A stretch of 64,000 nt of DNA from UBA1268 sp002694955 (GCA_028066355.1 JALCBP010000008.1:1-64000); one strand, 5' to 3'. Positions 46,816 through 57,033 are shown, counted from the first letter of the stretch. Numbers and translations: made by a program. The notes: generated by a model from the sequence alone, not told the origin.

Positions 46816-48141
46816 ATGATCACGTACCTGAAATTAAAGTGGCTGCTAAACGACTCGTTGCTTTGTTGTGTTTTTCTTATTTTTTTACCATCAACAGTCC
46901 GTGCGGAAGACTGGCCACAGACTCAAGGTAAAAACCGTGATAATAAATCAAAAGAAACTGGATTACTCAGCGAATGGCCTCAAGATGGTCCCTCATTACT
47001 CTGGACATTTCGGCATTCTGGTGTTGGATACTCCGGGCCGGCTGTAGTCGGAGATCAAATTTATATCATGGGCGGCCGAAATGGTCGTGCAGAGTTGTTA
47101 TCCATCAAGGCTACGAGTGGCGAACTCGTCTGGTCAAAGCCGTTTAATTCAAAGACATTTGATTTCGAGGGGAACTCTTGGGGGGCTGGCCCACGGGCTA
47201 CACCAACCGTCGCAGGCGAGATGATCTATGCCTTGGCTGGTGATGGCGAACTAGCAGCGTTCAATACAAAAGGAGAAATCCAGTGGCAAAAAAACATGGT
47301 CAGCGACCTAGGGGGGGAAATCAGTATCGTAGATGCTGGTGAACCGGAGACGTATGGCTGGGGCTTTTGCTGGTCACCGCTCGTCGATAAAAACAAAGTC
47401 ATTTGTGTACCCGGTGGCAGTCAAGGCATGGTTGCAGCATTGGATCGGGAAACAGGCGAGGTGATTTGGCGCAGCAAAAATCTGACCGACGCCGCAACGT
47501 ATTCCTCACCAATCAAAGCCACTGTAGATGGCGTAGACACGTATATTGTAATGACTCAAAGCGGAATGGCAGGAATCGCTGCAAGCGACGGCGAGTTGCT
47601 GTGGAACTACAAACGCGATCAGCCTTATTCCGATGTAGTTATTCCCACCCCCGTTTATCACGACCGCTATGTATACGCGAGCGTAGGGTCAGCTGGATGC
47701 GACTTGATTAAGCTCGACAAACAAAGTGAGCTACGATTCGATGTCGCTAAAGTTTATTTTAGTCGTAACATGAAGAATGAACTTGGTGGCTTCGTTCTGC
47801 ACAACGGACACATATACGGCAGTTCGGCACGACGTGGCTGGGTGTGTCAAACATTTGAAAATGGTGAACTCGAGTGGTACAGCAAGCGAGTACCTGATGC
47901 ACTAGGCGAAGGATCCGTCGCATATGCAGACGGGCATCTGTACCTGTATGCGGAACGTGAGGCGGACGTGGCACTAATCGAGGCATTTCCAGAGGGTTAC
48001 CGGGAAAAAGGTCGCTTTAAGCTGCCGGAAGAATCAAAGATGAGAGCACCGAGCGGCAAAAATTGGACACACCCGGTAATTGCCGGCGGAAAACTATACC
48101 TGCGCGATCAGGAATTATTGTTCTGCTACGATATCGAGTAA
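46816..48141 (+). CDS. Secreted PQQ-type beta-propeller protein, first of four
   Basis: A 441-residue protein with a signal peptide (core LLCCVFLIFLPS) followed by the EDWPQTQGKNRDN start typical of these planctomycete proteins. Tryptophan-docking blades include ALDRETGEVIW and GIAASDGELLW. No CxxCH or membrane anchor is seen. It opens a cluster of four propeller genes on the plus strand, with a 161-bp gap before the next. A BamB-like scaffold or a quinoprotein dehydrogenase role both remain possible. Confidence 0.85.
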   Translation: MITYLKLKWLLNDSLLCCVFLIFLPSTVRAEDWPQTQGKNRDNKSKETGLLSEWPQDGPSLLWTFRHSGVGYSGPAVVGDQIYIMGGRNGRAELLSIKATSGELVWSKPFNSKTFDFEGNSWGAGPRATPTVAGEMIYALAGDGELAAFNTKGEIQWQKNMVSDLGGEISIVDAGEPETYGWGFCWSPLVDKNKVICVPGGSQGMVAALDRETGEVIWRSKNLTDAATYSSPIKATVDGVDTYIVMTQSGMAGIAASDGELLWNYKRDQPYSDVVIPTPVYHDRYVYASVGSAGCDLIKLDKQSELRFDVAKVYFSRNMKNELGGFVLHNGHIYGSSARRGWVCQTFENGELEWYSKRVPDALGEGSVAYADGHLYLYAEREADVALIEAFPEGYREKGRFKLPEESKMRAPSGKNWTHPVIAGGKLYLRDQELLFCYDIE

Positions 48142-48302
48142 TTCGTAGCGTAATAGAACTATTTATAAGTTTTGGCAGGACAAGACATTCTTGTGATGGA
48201 TTCGCAGTTCAAGTCTTTCTTATCTTGGGGCGTTGCTTTCTCATCTACTTCATTTTCGTTTGGAATAAACCGTAACATCATCATCTTATAAGAGTTTCAC
48301 CA

Positions 48303-50537
48303 ATGAATGATCTTCGACTGCCAGCATTGCTTGCATTCCTTTTCTTTTTTTCCCACTCGGCGCCAGCTGCTGAATGGACAAACTGGCGTGGGCCAGAACG
48401 GAACGGTGTCTCACGCGAAACAGGCTTACCCAATGATGTTGAAGATGTTCTTTGGAAGAAAACCGATGTGAGCTGTCGTTCCACTCCGATTGTCATGAAC
48501 AACAAGGTCTATGTTGTTAGTAGGATCGGAGAAGAGGCGCATGAACAAGAACGTGTCGTCTGTATGGATGCCAAAACTGGTGACATTATCTGGGAACATC
48601 GTTTTGGCATTTTCTTTACACCAATTGTGAGTGTCCGGCTTGGTTGGACCGTTCCATTCGGTGACCCAGAAACAGGGAATGTTTACGCTCATGGAACACA
48701 AGGCTTATTATTCTGTTTTGATGGTGACACTGGAGAAGTCAAATGGCAGAAATCATTGACTGAAGAATTTGGCCGTATCACAGGATATGGAGGCCGGGTA
48801 ACCAGCCCAATCGTAGAGGGTGAACTTGTCATCATTAGTATGATTAGTTCGAACTGGGGTGCTCATGGTGGCGGTGGAGTACGATTCCTTGCATTTGACA
48901 AGAACAACGGAGAGATGGTTTGGTGGAGTACGACTGGTATCCGGCCTTCCAACACATACCGTTGCGTCCCGGTTGTCACAACAATAAACGGACAGCGGAT
49001 TTTAATCAGTGGTGGTGGCGATGGGAACTTACATGCATTTCAAGTGAATACCGGGAAAAAAATCTGGAGCTTTGAGTTTGGAAACGGAGCGATGAATCCC
49101 TCACCCGTGGTTGATGGGACACGCCTATATGCTGCACACGGTGAGGAAATTCCCGGGCGTGCCACGGTTGGTCGAGTCGCTTGCTTGGATATTGGTGGCT
49201 CCGAGCCAAAAATCATTTGGGAGTTGGATGGTATCGAATTCAAATATCCCTCACCACTGCTGTACAACGGAACTCTATTTTTACCAGACCGACAGGGCAG
49301 GCTTTATTCCTTTGATGCAACCACCGGCGAGCGCTTATGGAGAGCTAAGTTCGGTCGCAACTGCACCGGTTCACCCACATATGGTGATGGCAAAATCTAC
49401 CTCAGCTCCGTTCATGGGTATTTCCATATTCTGGATGCCAACAACGATGGCAAGCGGATTTCACGAAAGCGTTTCCAGCCTGCTGATCCAAAGTTTGATG
49501 TTGAGGTACAGGGCTCCGCAGCGATTGCTAACGGGTGTGTTTATTTTGGTACAACTGAAGAATTCTATTGTCTTGGGAAATACCAACCGGTAGAAGTCCG
49601 CCTACCTCCACAACCGCCTATTCCATCTGCAAATCCGGGCGGGACACCAACTCAGCTGCAAGTTATTCCCGCCGAAGTAGCTCTGACGGCTGGTCAGCGT
49701 GTCAAATTCAAAGCGAAGCTTTTTGACGCAAATGGTCGGTTTATTAGATCGACACCGGTCGATTTAAAGTTGGCTGCAATGAAGTCAGGACCAGGCCTTG
49801 GAGAAGGCGCCACCCTACCTGTTTTGAAAGGTGCAATCGAAGGAACGGTATTCACTGCGCCAAATATACCGGGAGGTCAAAGCGGTAGTTTGCTCGCAAC
49901 TGCCGATGGCTTGGAGACGAGTGTTCGTGTCCGGCAAGTTCCCACTCTGCCGTACTCTGAGGACTTTGAGCGAACCGGCCCGGGGCTTATCCCGGGAGGC
50001 TGGACCAACGCCCAGCTCCGATATGTCACAACCAAGCTAGATGACGGCAATACTGTATTGATGAAGACAGCCCGGATCGCAGTTCCGTTCTATCGTCAGT
50101 GGTATGGATTTATTGGCACACCTGAAATGGCAGGTTACACGATTTCCGCTGACGTGATGGGCGAGCAGGTGCGAGACAATCTTCCGAATATGGGAATCAC
50201 AGCGCATCGCTACATTCTGCAGCTTGTTGGCAACGAGCAGAAACTTCGAGTCTCGGCGTGGGATGCTGTACCGCGTGTTGCCAAAGAAACTCATTTCGAC
50301 TGGGAGCCAAACACCTGGTATCGACTAAAGATGACCGTCAAGGCTGACGGAGATACCGCCCATGTGCTTGGAAAAGTTTGGAAAAAGAGTGATGCGGAAC
50401 CATCTAGTTGGAATCTAACACTGACTGATGATAATCCTAATCGCACTGGACCTCCTGGAATCTACGGTTCCGCTCTCGGAATTCAACCGCCCAAAACGGG
50501 CACACCGATCTATTACGACAACATTTTGGTTGAGTAA
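48303..50537 (+). CDS. Secreted PQQ-type beta-propeller with Ig-like and LamG-like C-terminus
   Basis: A 744-residue protein with a signal peptide ending near APAAEW. Residues 25-430 form the propeller, with five docking motifs such as CMDAKTGDIIW, CFDGDTGEVKW and SFDATTGERLW. Residues about 450-550 look like an Ig-type (Big) beta-sandwich (LQVIPAEVALTAGQRVKFKA). Residues about 555-744 resemble a concanavalin/LamG or 3-keto-disaccharide-hydrolase fold (YSEDFERTGPG, YYDNILVE). The added binding-type modules suggest carbohydrate or surface attachment. Confidence 0.85.
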   Translation: MNDLRLPALLAFLFFFSHSAPAAEWTNWRGPERNGVSRETGLPNDVEDVLWKKTDVSCRSTPIVMNNKVYVVSRIGEEAHEQERVVCMDAKTGDIIWEHRFGIFFTPIVSVRLGWTVPFGDPETGNVYAHGTQGLLFCFDGDTGEVKWQKSLTEEFGRITGYGGRVTSPIVEGELVIISMISSNWGAHGGGGVRFLAFDKNNGEMVWWSTTGIRPSNTYRCVPVVTTINGQRILISGGGDGNLHAFQVNTGKKIWSFEFGNGAMNPSPVVDGTRLYAAHGEEIPGRATVGRVACLDIGGSEPKIIWELDGIEFKYPSPLLYNGTLFLPDRQGRLYSFDATTGERLWRAKFGRNCTGSPTYGDGKIYLSSVHGYFHILDANNDGKRISRKRFQPADPKFDVEVQGSAAIANGCVYFGTTEEFYCLGKYQPVEVRLPPQPPIPSANPGGTPTQLQVIPAEVALTAGQRVKFKAKLFDANGRFIRSTPVDLKLAAMKSGPGLGEGATLPVLKGAIEGTVFTAPNIPGGQSGSLLATADGLETSVRVRQVPTLPYSEDFERTGPGLIPGGWTNAQLRYVTTKLDDGNTVLMKTARIAVPFYRQWYGFIGTPEMAGYTISADVMGEQVRDNLPNMGITAHRYILQLVGNEQKLRVSAWDAVPRVAKETHFDWEPNTWYRLKMTVKADGDTAHVLGKVWKKSDAEPSSWNLTLTDDNPNRTGPPGIYGSALGIQPPKTGTPIYYDNILVE

Positions 50538-50596
50538 ACCAAAATTGCCTTCCACCATACAAATATCCTCGTACCCTATCTGTTGAGTCAAACAAC

Positions 50597-52150
50597 ATGC
50601 GTAATATTGTTAAAAAAATAATTCTACTTTCAATTGCATTGCTTCTTTTTGCACCCGTGGCCCGATTGCACGCTGAGGATCAGCCAGACCTTTTGGAACT
50701 TCCGGTAAAAGACTGGTTGATGTACGGCGGCCATCTAAAGCGCAACTTTGCAAATCCACTGGCCAAGACACTCCCTGAATCTTGGGACATCCGTGATGGA
50801 ACAAATGTTGCCTTCTCAATTCAACTTGGTTCACGCGCTTATGGTGGCCCAGTGATGAGTGACGGCCGAATCTTGATTGGCACAAATAACGAATTCCCTC
50901 GAGATCCATCAGTCGATGGTGACAAAGGTGTAATGATGTGCTTTAGCGATAAAGATGGTGAATTTCTCTGGCAGATTGTTCATGACAAACTAGCAGCAGG
51001 ACGCGTCTGGGACTGGCCACAGCAAGGCATTTGTTCGACACCATGTATAGAAGGGGACCGTTTCTATTACGTTGGGAATCGGTGTGAGGTTATTTGTGCT
51101 GACATAAATACGGGAGAAACCCATTGGAAGTTGGACATGATTGGCGAGTTGAATGTTTTCCCACATAACATAGCGACATGCTCACCAATGATTGTTGACG
51201 ACACACTGTTTCTCGTAACCAGCAACGGAGTTGACGCAGCACATTTACGTGTTCCATCAGAAGACAAGCCAAGCTTTCTGGCGCTAAGCAAAAAAGATGG
51301 CAGTGTGCTCTGGTCTAGTAATCTTCCTGGTCAATCGCGGCGAAACATAATGCACGGGCAGTGGTCGAATCCAACTTATGCTCATCCGGCGGGTAAGCCG
51401 CAAGTTATTTTTCCAGGTGGTGATGGCTGGATTTACAGTTTCAATCCGGCTGGAGATCTACTTTGGAAATTTGATTGCAACCCAAAAGATGCCATCTATC
51501 GACTTGGTGGCCGTGGGACTGCGAACGATTTTGTTGGAACTCCAGTAATCTATAAAGACAAGCTTTTCATTGCTGTTGGGCAAGACCCAGAACATGACAC
51601 AGGTGTTGGACATCTTTACTGCATCGATATTACTAAAGTTCCAACGCGTGCAGACAAAGATGTTTCGCCGACGCTGGCTACATATGAACCAGAATTTGAT
51701 GAACAAATCAATCCTGACTCGGCTCAAGTCTGGCACTACGGTGGACCTGTCACAGATGATAAGCCAAGCCCCACTGATGAGACTTACTACTTTGGTCGAT
51801 CAATGTCGACATGCGCAATAATGGACGACATCCTCTACATCACTGAACTGGGTGGCCATGTTCACTGCTTGGACGCTAACACTGGTAGGCTCTATTGGAC
51901 TGAAAATATGTTCGCAAATACTTGGGCATCTCCATGTGTTGCCGACGGCAAGGTTTTTGTAGGGAATGACGACGGCATCATGTATGTCTTCAAGCACGGC
52001 AAGGAGATGGAACTTCTGTCTGAAATTGAGCATGAAGATGGAACCAAACTTCGTACGACACCTGTCGCCGCAAATGGTCGACTGTACTACATGAGTGAAA
52101 GCCCAACAAAACTTTGGGTAATAGAGTCGAAAACAAACAGTAAAAATTAG
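50597..52150 (+). CDS. Secreted PQQ-type beta-propeller protein, third of four
   Basis: A 517-residue protein with a signal peptide. Docking blades include CADINTGETHW and CLDANTGRLYW. It is a clear paralogue of the next gene: shared WPQQGIC/WPLQGIC, HGQWSNP/HGQWSSP and AVGQDPEHDTGVGHLYCID/AVGEDPEHGEGSGHLWCID blocks. It lacks the EF-hand loop its neighbour has at the equivalent site. It begins 59 bp after the preceding propeller gene. Confidence 0.85.
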   Translation: MRNIVKKIILLSIALLLFAPVARLHAEDQPDLLELPVKDWLMYGGHLKRNFANPLAKTLPESWDIRDGTNVAFSIQLGSRAYGGPVMSDGRILIGTNNEFPRDPSVDGDKGVMMCFSDKDGEFLWQIVHDKLAAGRVWDWPQQGICSTPCIEGDRFYYVGNRCEVICADINTGETHWKLDMIGELNVFPHNIATCSPMIVDDTLFLVTSNGVDAAHLRVPSEDKPSFLALSKKDGSVLWSSNLPGQSRRNIMHGQWSNPTYAHPAGKPQVIFPGGDGWIYSFNPAGDLLWKFDCNPKDAIYRLGGRGTANDFVGTPVIYKDKLFIAVGQDPEHDTGVGHLYCIDITKVPTRADKDVSPTLATYEPEFDEQINPDSAQVWHYGGPVTDDKPSPTDETYYFGRSMSTCAIMDDILYITELGGHVHCLDANTGRLYWTENMFANTWASPCVADGKVFVGNDDGIMYVFKHGKEMELLSEIEHEDGTKLRTTPVAANGRLYYMSESPTKLWVIESKTNSKN

Positions 52151-52199
52151 TTGCACTCATACCCTTTGGATATCGGTGTGTCGTAGTGGAGGCCATGCA

Positions 52200-53855
52200 G
52201 TGAGATTTCTAACTATTCTTTTTTTCCTTACAGGGCTAGCTTTTTCCACATTTGAAATAGCTTTCGCCAAGGATTGGAACCAGTGGGGCGGTTCACCTCA
52301 CAGAAATAATGTGTCTGCGGCTACCAACATGCCGACGGAATGGGAGCCTGGTGATTTTGACTATAAGACAGGTCAATGGCAGGCAGATACGAGCAAGAAT
52401 ATTGCATGGGTAGCGGCACTTGGTAGCCAGAGCTACGGCAACCCAGTCGTTTCAAATGGGAAAATATTTGTAGGAACGAATAATGGGCATGGTTGGATCG
52501 AACGATATCCTGCAGATGTGGACTTAGGCTGCCTTATTGCCTTTGATATTACCAACGGGGCATTCCTATGGCAGGATTCAAGTGAGAAGCTTCCAACAGG
52601 TCGAGTGCACGACTGGCCACTTCAGGGAATCTGTTGCTCACCTTTGGTGGAGGGTGACCGGCTCTGGTATGTGACGAGTCGTGGCGAGGTTAAATGCCTC
52701 GACACAGAAGGTTTTCACGATGGTGAGAATGATGGGCCTTTCATCAACGAGACAACAGATAGCAAGTCTGAGGCCGATGTTGTATGGGTTTTCAACATGA
52801 TGACCGAACTAGGAGTTTCGCAGCACAACATGTGTTCATGTAGTGTTACCGGGGCAGGCAATCTGCTCTTTGTAAATACCAGCAATGGAGTCGATGAAGG
52901 ACACATCAGCCTGCCAAACCCAGACGCTCCGAGCTTTATATGTGTTGATAAGAGAGATGGCAAAGTCTTATGGTCGGATGCTTCGCCTGGCGCAAATGTC
53001 CTTCACGGTCAATGGTCAAGTCCCGGATACGCAGAAGTTGACGGGATACCGCAAGTCTTTTTTGGCGGTGGTGACGGCTGGGTTTATGGCTTTGATGCAC
53101 GTGGAGATGGAAACGGTGGCTCAAAACTCCTTTGGCAATTTGATTGCAATCCGAAAGAGTCTACATATTCGCTGGGTGGACGTGCCGACCGAAACCATAT
53201 CATCGGAACACCAGTTTTTCACAAGGGACTCGTTTACATAGCTGTTGGTGAAGACCCAGAACATGGTGAAGGATCAGGTCATCTGTGGTGCATCGACCCA
53301 ACAAAACGAGATGACACAAGCCCCGAACTTGCTATCAGCTTAGAGGCTCCAGACACGCCACTTCCGCATCGTCGTCTCCAGGCAGTGAACACTGAAAATG
53401 GTGAGGCGGCAATCCCCAACCCTAATTCAGCAGCCGTTTGGCATTATCCAGGATTTGATGCTGATGGAAATGGAAAACTCAGTTTTGAGGAAACAATGCA
53501 CCGCACTTGCGGCACGGTTGCAATACAAGATGGCTTACTCTTTGTGGCAGATTTTAGTGGCCTTTTCCACTGTCTTGATGTCACAACGGGAAAACCTTAT
53601 TGGACATATGACATGCTAGCTGCGAGTTGGGGATCTCCTCTTCTTGTTGATGGCAAAGTCTATATTGGCGATGAGGATGGAGACGTTTGTATTTTCAAAC
53701 TGTCGAAAGAAATGGACCTGGTCGCAGAAATCAACATGGGAAATAGTGTTTACTCTACTCCAATTGTAGCTAATGAAACACTTTACATCGCGAATCGCAG
53801 TCATCTTTTTGCAATCAGAGAAGGCGCAGAGCCTGTGCAGAAATTGGCTGACTGA
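52200..53855 (+). CDS. Secreted PQQ-type beta-propeller with embedded EF-hand, fourth of four
   Basis: A 551-residue protein. The GTG at 52200 is chosen over an in-frame GTG at 52176 because GGAGG (52188-52192) sits seven bases before it and the signal peptide begins at once (RFLTILFFLTGLAFS). Docking blades include AFDITNGAFLW, CVDKRDGKVLW and CLDVTTGKPYW. A canonical EF-hand loop D-A-D-G-N-G-K-L-S-F-E-E occupies residues 420-431 (53457-53492). A vicinal C145-C146 in GICCSP recalls the disulfide next to PQQ in methanol dehydrogenases. Both features suggest Ca2+ dependence. It ends 13 bp before the SGNH hydrolase gene. Confidence 0.87.
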   Translation: MRFLTILFFLTGLAFSTFEIAFAKDWNQWGGSPHRNNVSAATNMPTEWEPGDFDYKTGQWQADTSKNIAWVAALGSQSYGNPVVSNGKIFVGTNNGHGWIERYPADVDLGCLIAFDITNGAFLWQDSSEKLPTGRVHDWPLQGICCSPLVEGDRLWYVTSRGEVKCLDTEGFHDGENDGPFINETTDSKSEADVVWVFNMMTELGVSQHNMCSCSVTGAGNLLFVNTSNGVDEGHISLPNPDAPSFICVDKRDGKVLWSDASPGANVLHGQWSSPGYAEVDGIPQVFFGGGDGWVYGFDARGDGNGGSKLLWQFDCNPKESTYSLGGRADRNHIIGTPVFHKGLVYIAVGEDPEHGEGSGHLWCIDPTKRDDTSPELAISLEAPDTPLPHRRLQAVNTENGEAAIPNPNSAAVWHYPGFDADGNGKLSFEETMHRTCGTVAIQDGLLFVADFSGLFHCLDVTTGKPYWTYDMLAASWGSPLLVDGKVYIGDEDGDVCIFKLSKEMDLVAEINMGNSVYSTPIVANETLYIANRSHLFAIREGAEPVQKLAD

Positions 53856-53868
53856 AGTTGTGTCGATT

Positions 53869-54828
53869 ATGAAATTTCAAAGACACTTACGGTCAGCTGC
53901 ATTACACTTTTTCGCATGTGCTTGGCTTTTCACTGCTGCTATGCATGGACTCAGTGCTGCCAGTCCGAACACAACAACTGCATCAACTCTTCGCCAATTA
54001 CTCATCGAATCTGATAGAGTTGTTTTCCTTGGTGACTCAATCACCTTTAATGGTCGTTGGGTTTCCTATCTCACATGCTGGATGGAGTCAGCGGGCACTA
54101 AAGCCCGAGTAATCAATATGGCTCTTCCCAGTGAAACCGTTTCGGGGCTTTCAGAAAACGGACATGCCGGTGGAAAATTCCCACGGCCTGATTTGCATGA
54201 GCGACTAGACAGGGTGCTACGGATCAGTCGGCCAGACGTCGTGCTGGCCTGTTATGGCATGAACTGCGGTATTTATCAGCCTTTTGACACTGAACGATTT
54301 AAGAAATTTCGTGAAGGCAGTATTCGTCTTCATGAAAAAGTAGAGGGTATGGGAGCCCAGATCATTCATCTCACTCCACCTGTCTACGATCAACGCCAGG
54401 ACAAACATGGTCCAGCTGGGCCAATCGACTACGAGCATGTTCTTGAACAATACTCTAATTGGTTGGTCTCAAAACAAGGAAGCGGATGGATGGTCATAGA
54501 TGTCCACAGCTCAATGAAAGAAACACTGAAAGTGACTCGCTTGGCAAATCCTTCATTTATTTTTGCTCAGGACACAGTCCACCCCGGGCATGAAGGGCAC
54601 TGGGCAATTTGTCGAGCCATACTGGACAACGTCGGTGTCCCAGAATCGTGGAACACCAAAAAGACAGACCGACTGTTACCGCGTGTCTTAAAGAGGCTCG
54701 AGATACTTCGTAACGCCTACATTTCAGCTGCCGGCCATACTCGACCTGGTGTTCCTCAAGGGCTTCCAATTGATGAAGCAATTACCGAAGCTAACCGGCT
54801 CACAGCACTTATTCGTTCAGCTAAGTAA
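53869..54828 (+). CDS. Secreted SGNH/GDSL hydrolase
   Basis: A 319-residue protein from the ATG at 53869 with a signal peptide (core HFFACAWLFTAAMHG). Block I G-D-S has the nucleophile S57 (FLGDSITFNG), a G-M-N block is in CYGMNCGIY, and D-x-x-H is DTVHPGHEGH near residue 240. It is likely a carbohydrate or lipid esterase. It starts 13 bp after the fourth propeller gene and so probably shares its mRNA, tying an esterase to the propeller cluster. Confidence 0.88.
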   Translation: MKFQRHLRSAALHFFACAWLFTAAMHGLSAASPNTTTASTLRQLLIESDRVVFLGDSITFNGRWVSYLTCWMESAGTKARVINMALPSETVSGLSENGHAGGKFPRPDLHERLDRVLRISRPDVVLACYGMNCGIYQPFDTERFKKFREGSIRLHEKVEGMGAQIIHLTPPVYDQRQDKHGPAGPIDYEHVLEQYSNWLVSKQGSGWMVIDVHSSMKETLKVTRLANPSFIFAQDTVHPGHEGHWAICRAILDNVGVPESWNTKKTDRLLPRVLKRLEILRNAYISAAGHTRPGVPQGLPIDEAITEANRLTALIRSAK

Positions 54829-54834
54829 TCAGCC

Positions 54835-56754
54835 TTACTTTTGGTCAACAAGAAGAAAATCATGCGTCCATAGATGACTCAGTCTTTGATCTGATTGCGC
54901 TGATGCGCTCTCATCTTTTTTTCGCCACCCAACTGCCATCCATCCATCTTTACGAGCTTCGAGTTGTTCCATTGGCAATGGGCCTGCAGCAGCAAGCTGA
55001 TCAGGGAGTTCAAGTGACTCAATATCAACAACTTCTTTAAACACTTTCCCAAAACGTTTTTGAAGAATTCGGCGCAGCGAGGTTTCAGAAACACTCAGCT
55101 TTTTATCTCCACCAGGAACGAATCCCGGAGGATAAATCTGCACATCACCTTCGCGAACAAGGCGAATGCTAGCACCTGCCGCATCAATTTTGTATGCAAC
55201 CGAGATATCCATTGCAGGAAATGACCGGTCACCTGATGTATAACGACTTCCCCGAATTGTAAGTTTGAAGCTCCCATCATTTGCATTTATTTCCACCGGC
55301 TTCTTTTTTGCAAATGTGATTGACCACGGTGGCTGGTTAGGATCACTCGTCAATGAGTCCGGCAATTCGCCATCTCGCTCTTTTAACTGCTCTTCGACAA
55401 ACTCCTGCGTAATTGTTCGGCCGGCAAGGGTAATCTCACTAGCATTGTTTACAAGCGTCTCGTGTATACGAACTGAAAGAATTGCATCATCATCCACTTT
55501 GGGAGGATCAGTAAATGCCGCAATTTGATCACGAAGTGCTTTTCGACCAACAACCTTTAGTTTTTCATTTGTGCTACTCATCCGAAGTAACTCCGGATAC
55601 CAGCCGCGAGCCTTTAAAGGCTGTCGAAATTTGTACTCGTAATCTCGTGATGCCTTGCTGATTGCCTCCGCCGTCTCAGCTTCAAATTCACGACGCACCC
55701 TCTCTTGGGCGCGTCTTTCACTAATTGCTTCAATTTTTGGTTTCATCTGAGAAACCTTTTTTGAGGCAACACGACGGATAAAATTTTTGCCAAACCGGCT
55801 TCTAATGCCCATTCCTGTCATTCTTGTTCTTGTCGACGCTGACGCGATGGTCGGATCAGCCCACACACGCTCGTCGTCGATATATATCCGTTTCTGGGCC
55901 GATAATTCAGTTACCCCTTCCGAACATACCGTAACCGGTCCTTTTGTGCTCCTGGTATTCGCTAAATTTGTCGCCTGAAACGATAACTGCGCCACTGCTC
56001 GCTGTGAAGAAGGCAGAAAGTCAAGGAGTACCATTCCGCTCGTGTGACCAGTGCCACGGACTGGCGTTCCTAACACGACTTCATTTACTGGAGCCGTACG
56101 ATCCACGATACGATTAACCGCTGATGACAGCAGGCTTTCGTTAACGCTCATATAGAGATTTGGACGGTCAACTGCGCTCCGTATCCTCGCCACAAGCCCA
56201 GACGCCTGACGAGACTCTATTAACCGAGCTAGGAGAGGACCGACACCATCAAGAGACTTTGGAGTTTTGTCCTTCGCTGCGTTTTGAACCAAATCACCGA
56301 GTTTCTGAATTCTTTTCGTATACGTTTCAGCTGCTTGGTCATTTGTCGCCGCTACAGCAACTTCAATTGCAGCAGCGAGGGCTCGACGAACTGCGACAAA
56401 CTGGTACATCTCCAGCCCATCTTCGTTCGCATTAAATCGGCGGTAAAGCTTCAGCAAAGCACTCACATCAAGTTTCTGTCCTGAGTCTGCTTGAGACTCA
56501 AGTAATGGCCAGTCAAGATAGTCCCGCCAGTCAACACCACTTTTGCTTTCAGATAGCAGTTCATCCAATGGTTTAAGCGTTTCACCAAGGTGGGCCGCTG
56601 CTTCAACAAGAGCGTCTTCATTCGGCTTTTGAAATGGTGGTACTTCACCAAGTGGCTCTTTACGAAAGTCTGTAATATCTGCTCCTCGGCAGTTGCCCAG
56701 AACATTGATACAAGAAAAAGAGACGACAAAAATTATGGCAGCATGACGAAGCAT
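54835..56754 (-). CDS. Large secreted protein of unknown function
   Basis: A 639-residue protein with a signal peptide (HAAIIFVVSFSCINVLGNCRGA). It is mostly helical, with a charged coiled-coil-like segment (about 335-375, RRAQERVRREFEAETAEAI) and a beta-rich C-terminal part (SFKLTIRGSRYTSGDRSFPAMDISVAYKI). I do not recognise a family, though similar uncharacterised secreted proteins occur in planctomycetes. It is convergent with the SGNH gene, only 6 bp apart. Confidence 0.6.
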   Translation of the reverse strand: MLRHAAIIFVVSFSCINVLGNCRGADITDFRKEPLGEVPPFQKPNEDALVEAAAHLGETLKPLDELLSESKSGVDWRDYLDWPLLESQADSGQKLDVSALLKLYRRFNANEDGLEMYQFVAVRRALAAAIEVAVAATNDQAAETYTKRIQKLGDLVQNAAKDKTPKSLDGVGPLLARLIESRQASGLVARIRSAVDRPNLYMSVNESLLSSAVNRIVDRTAPVNEVVLGTPVRGTGHTSGMVLLDFLPSSQRAVAQLSFQATNLANTRSTKGPVTVCSEGVTELSAQKRIYIDDERVWADPTIASASTRTRMTGMGIRSRFGKNFIRRVASKKVSQMKPKIEAISERRAQERVRREFEAETAEAISKASRDYEYKFRQPLKARGWYPELLRMSSTNEKLKVVGRKALRDQIAAFTDPPKVDDDAILSVRIHETLVNNASEITLAGRTITQEFVEEQLKERDGELPDSLTSDPNQPPWSITFAKKKPVEINANDGSFKLTIRGSRYTSGDRSFPAMDISVAYKIDAAGASIRLVREGDVQIYPPGFVPGGDKKLSVSETSLRRILQKRFGKVFKEVVDIESLELPDQLAAAGPLPMEQLEARKDGWMAVGWRKKDESASAQSDQRLSHLWTHDFLLVDQK

Positions 56755-57033
56755 TACATTGACCTGACTGCAAAAGTGGGGAAACAGAAACGATTACGCG
56801 AAGTGTAACGATTTTAGTGGCTGGAACTCCACAGCAGCCTCGATGAATAACTCCGGGGTTCCAGCCAATTCCATGCTCATATGCTGAAAATTGTTGTGTT
56901 TCCCGCTGTTTCTTGGGTTTCAACAGATTGTAGTTGCCTGATTCTCGGGAGGAGCAGTTCAATGGTATTCCACAATCAGACGTTCATTTCATTGATCTTC
57001 ATCACTGCCTAGATTTAGGACCACAATTTACCA

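Noticed and set aside
151..53855. Haem-binding CxxCH in the propeller proteins
   Set aside because: None found, so they are not quinohaemoproteins.
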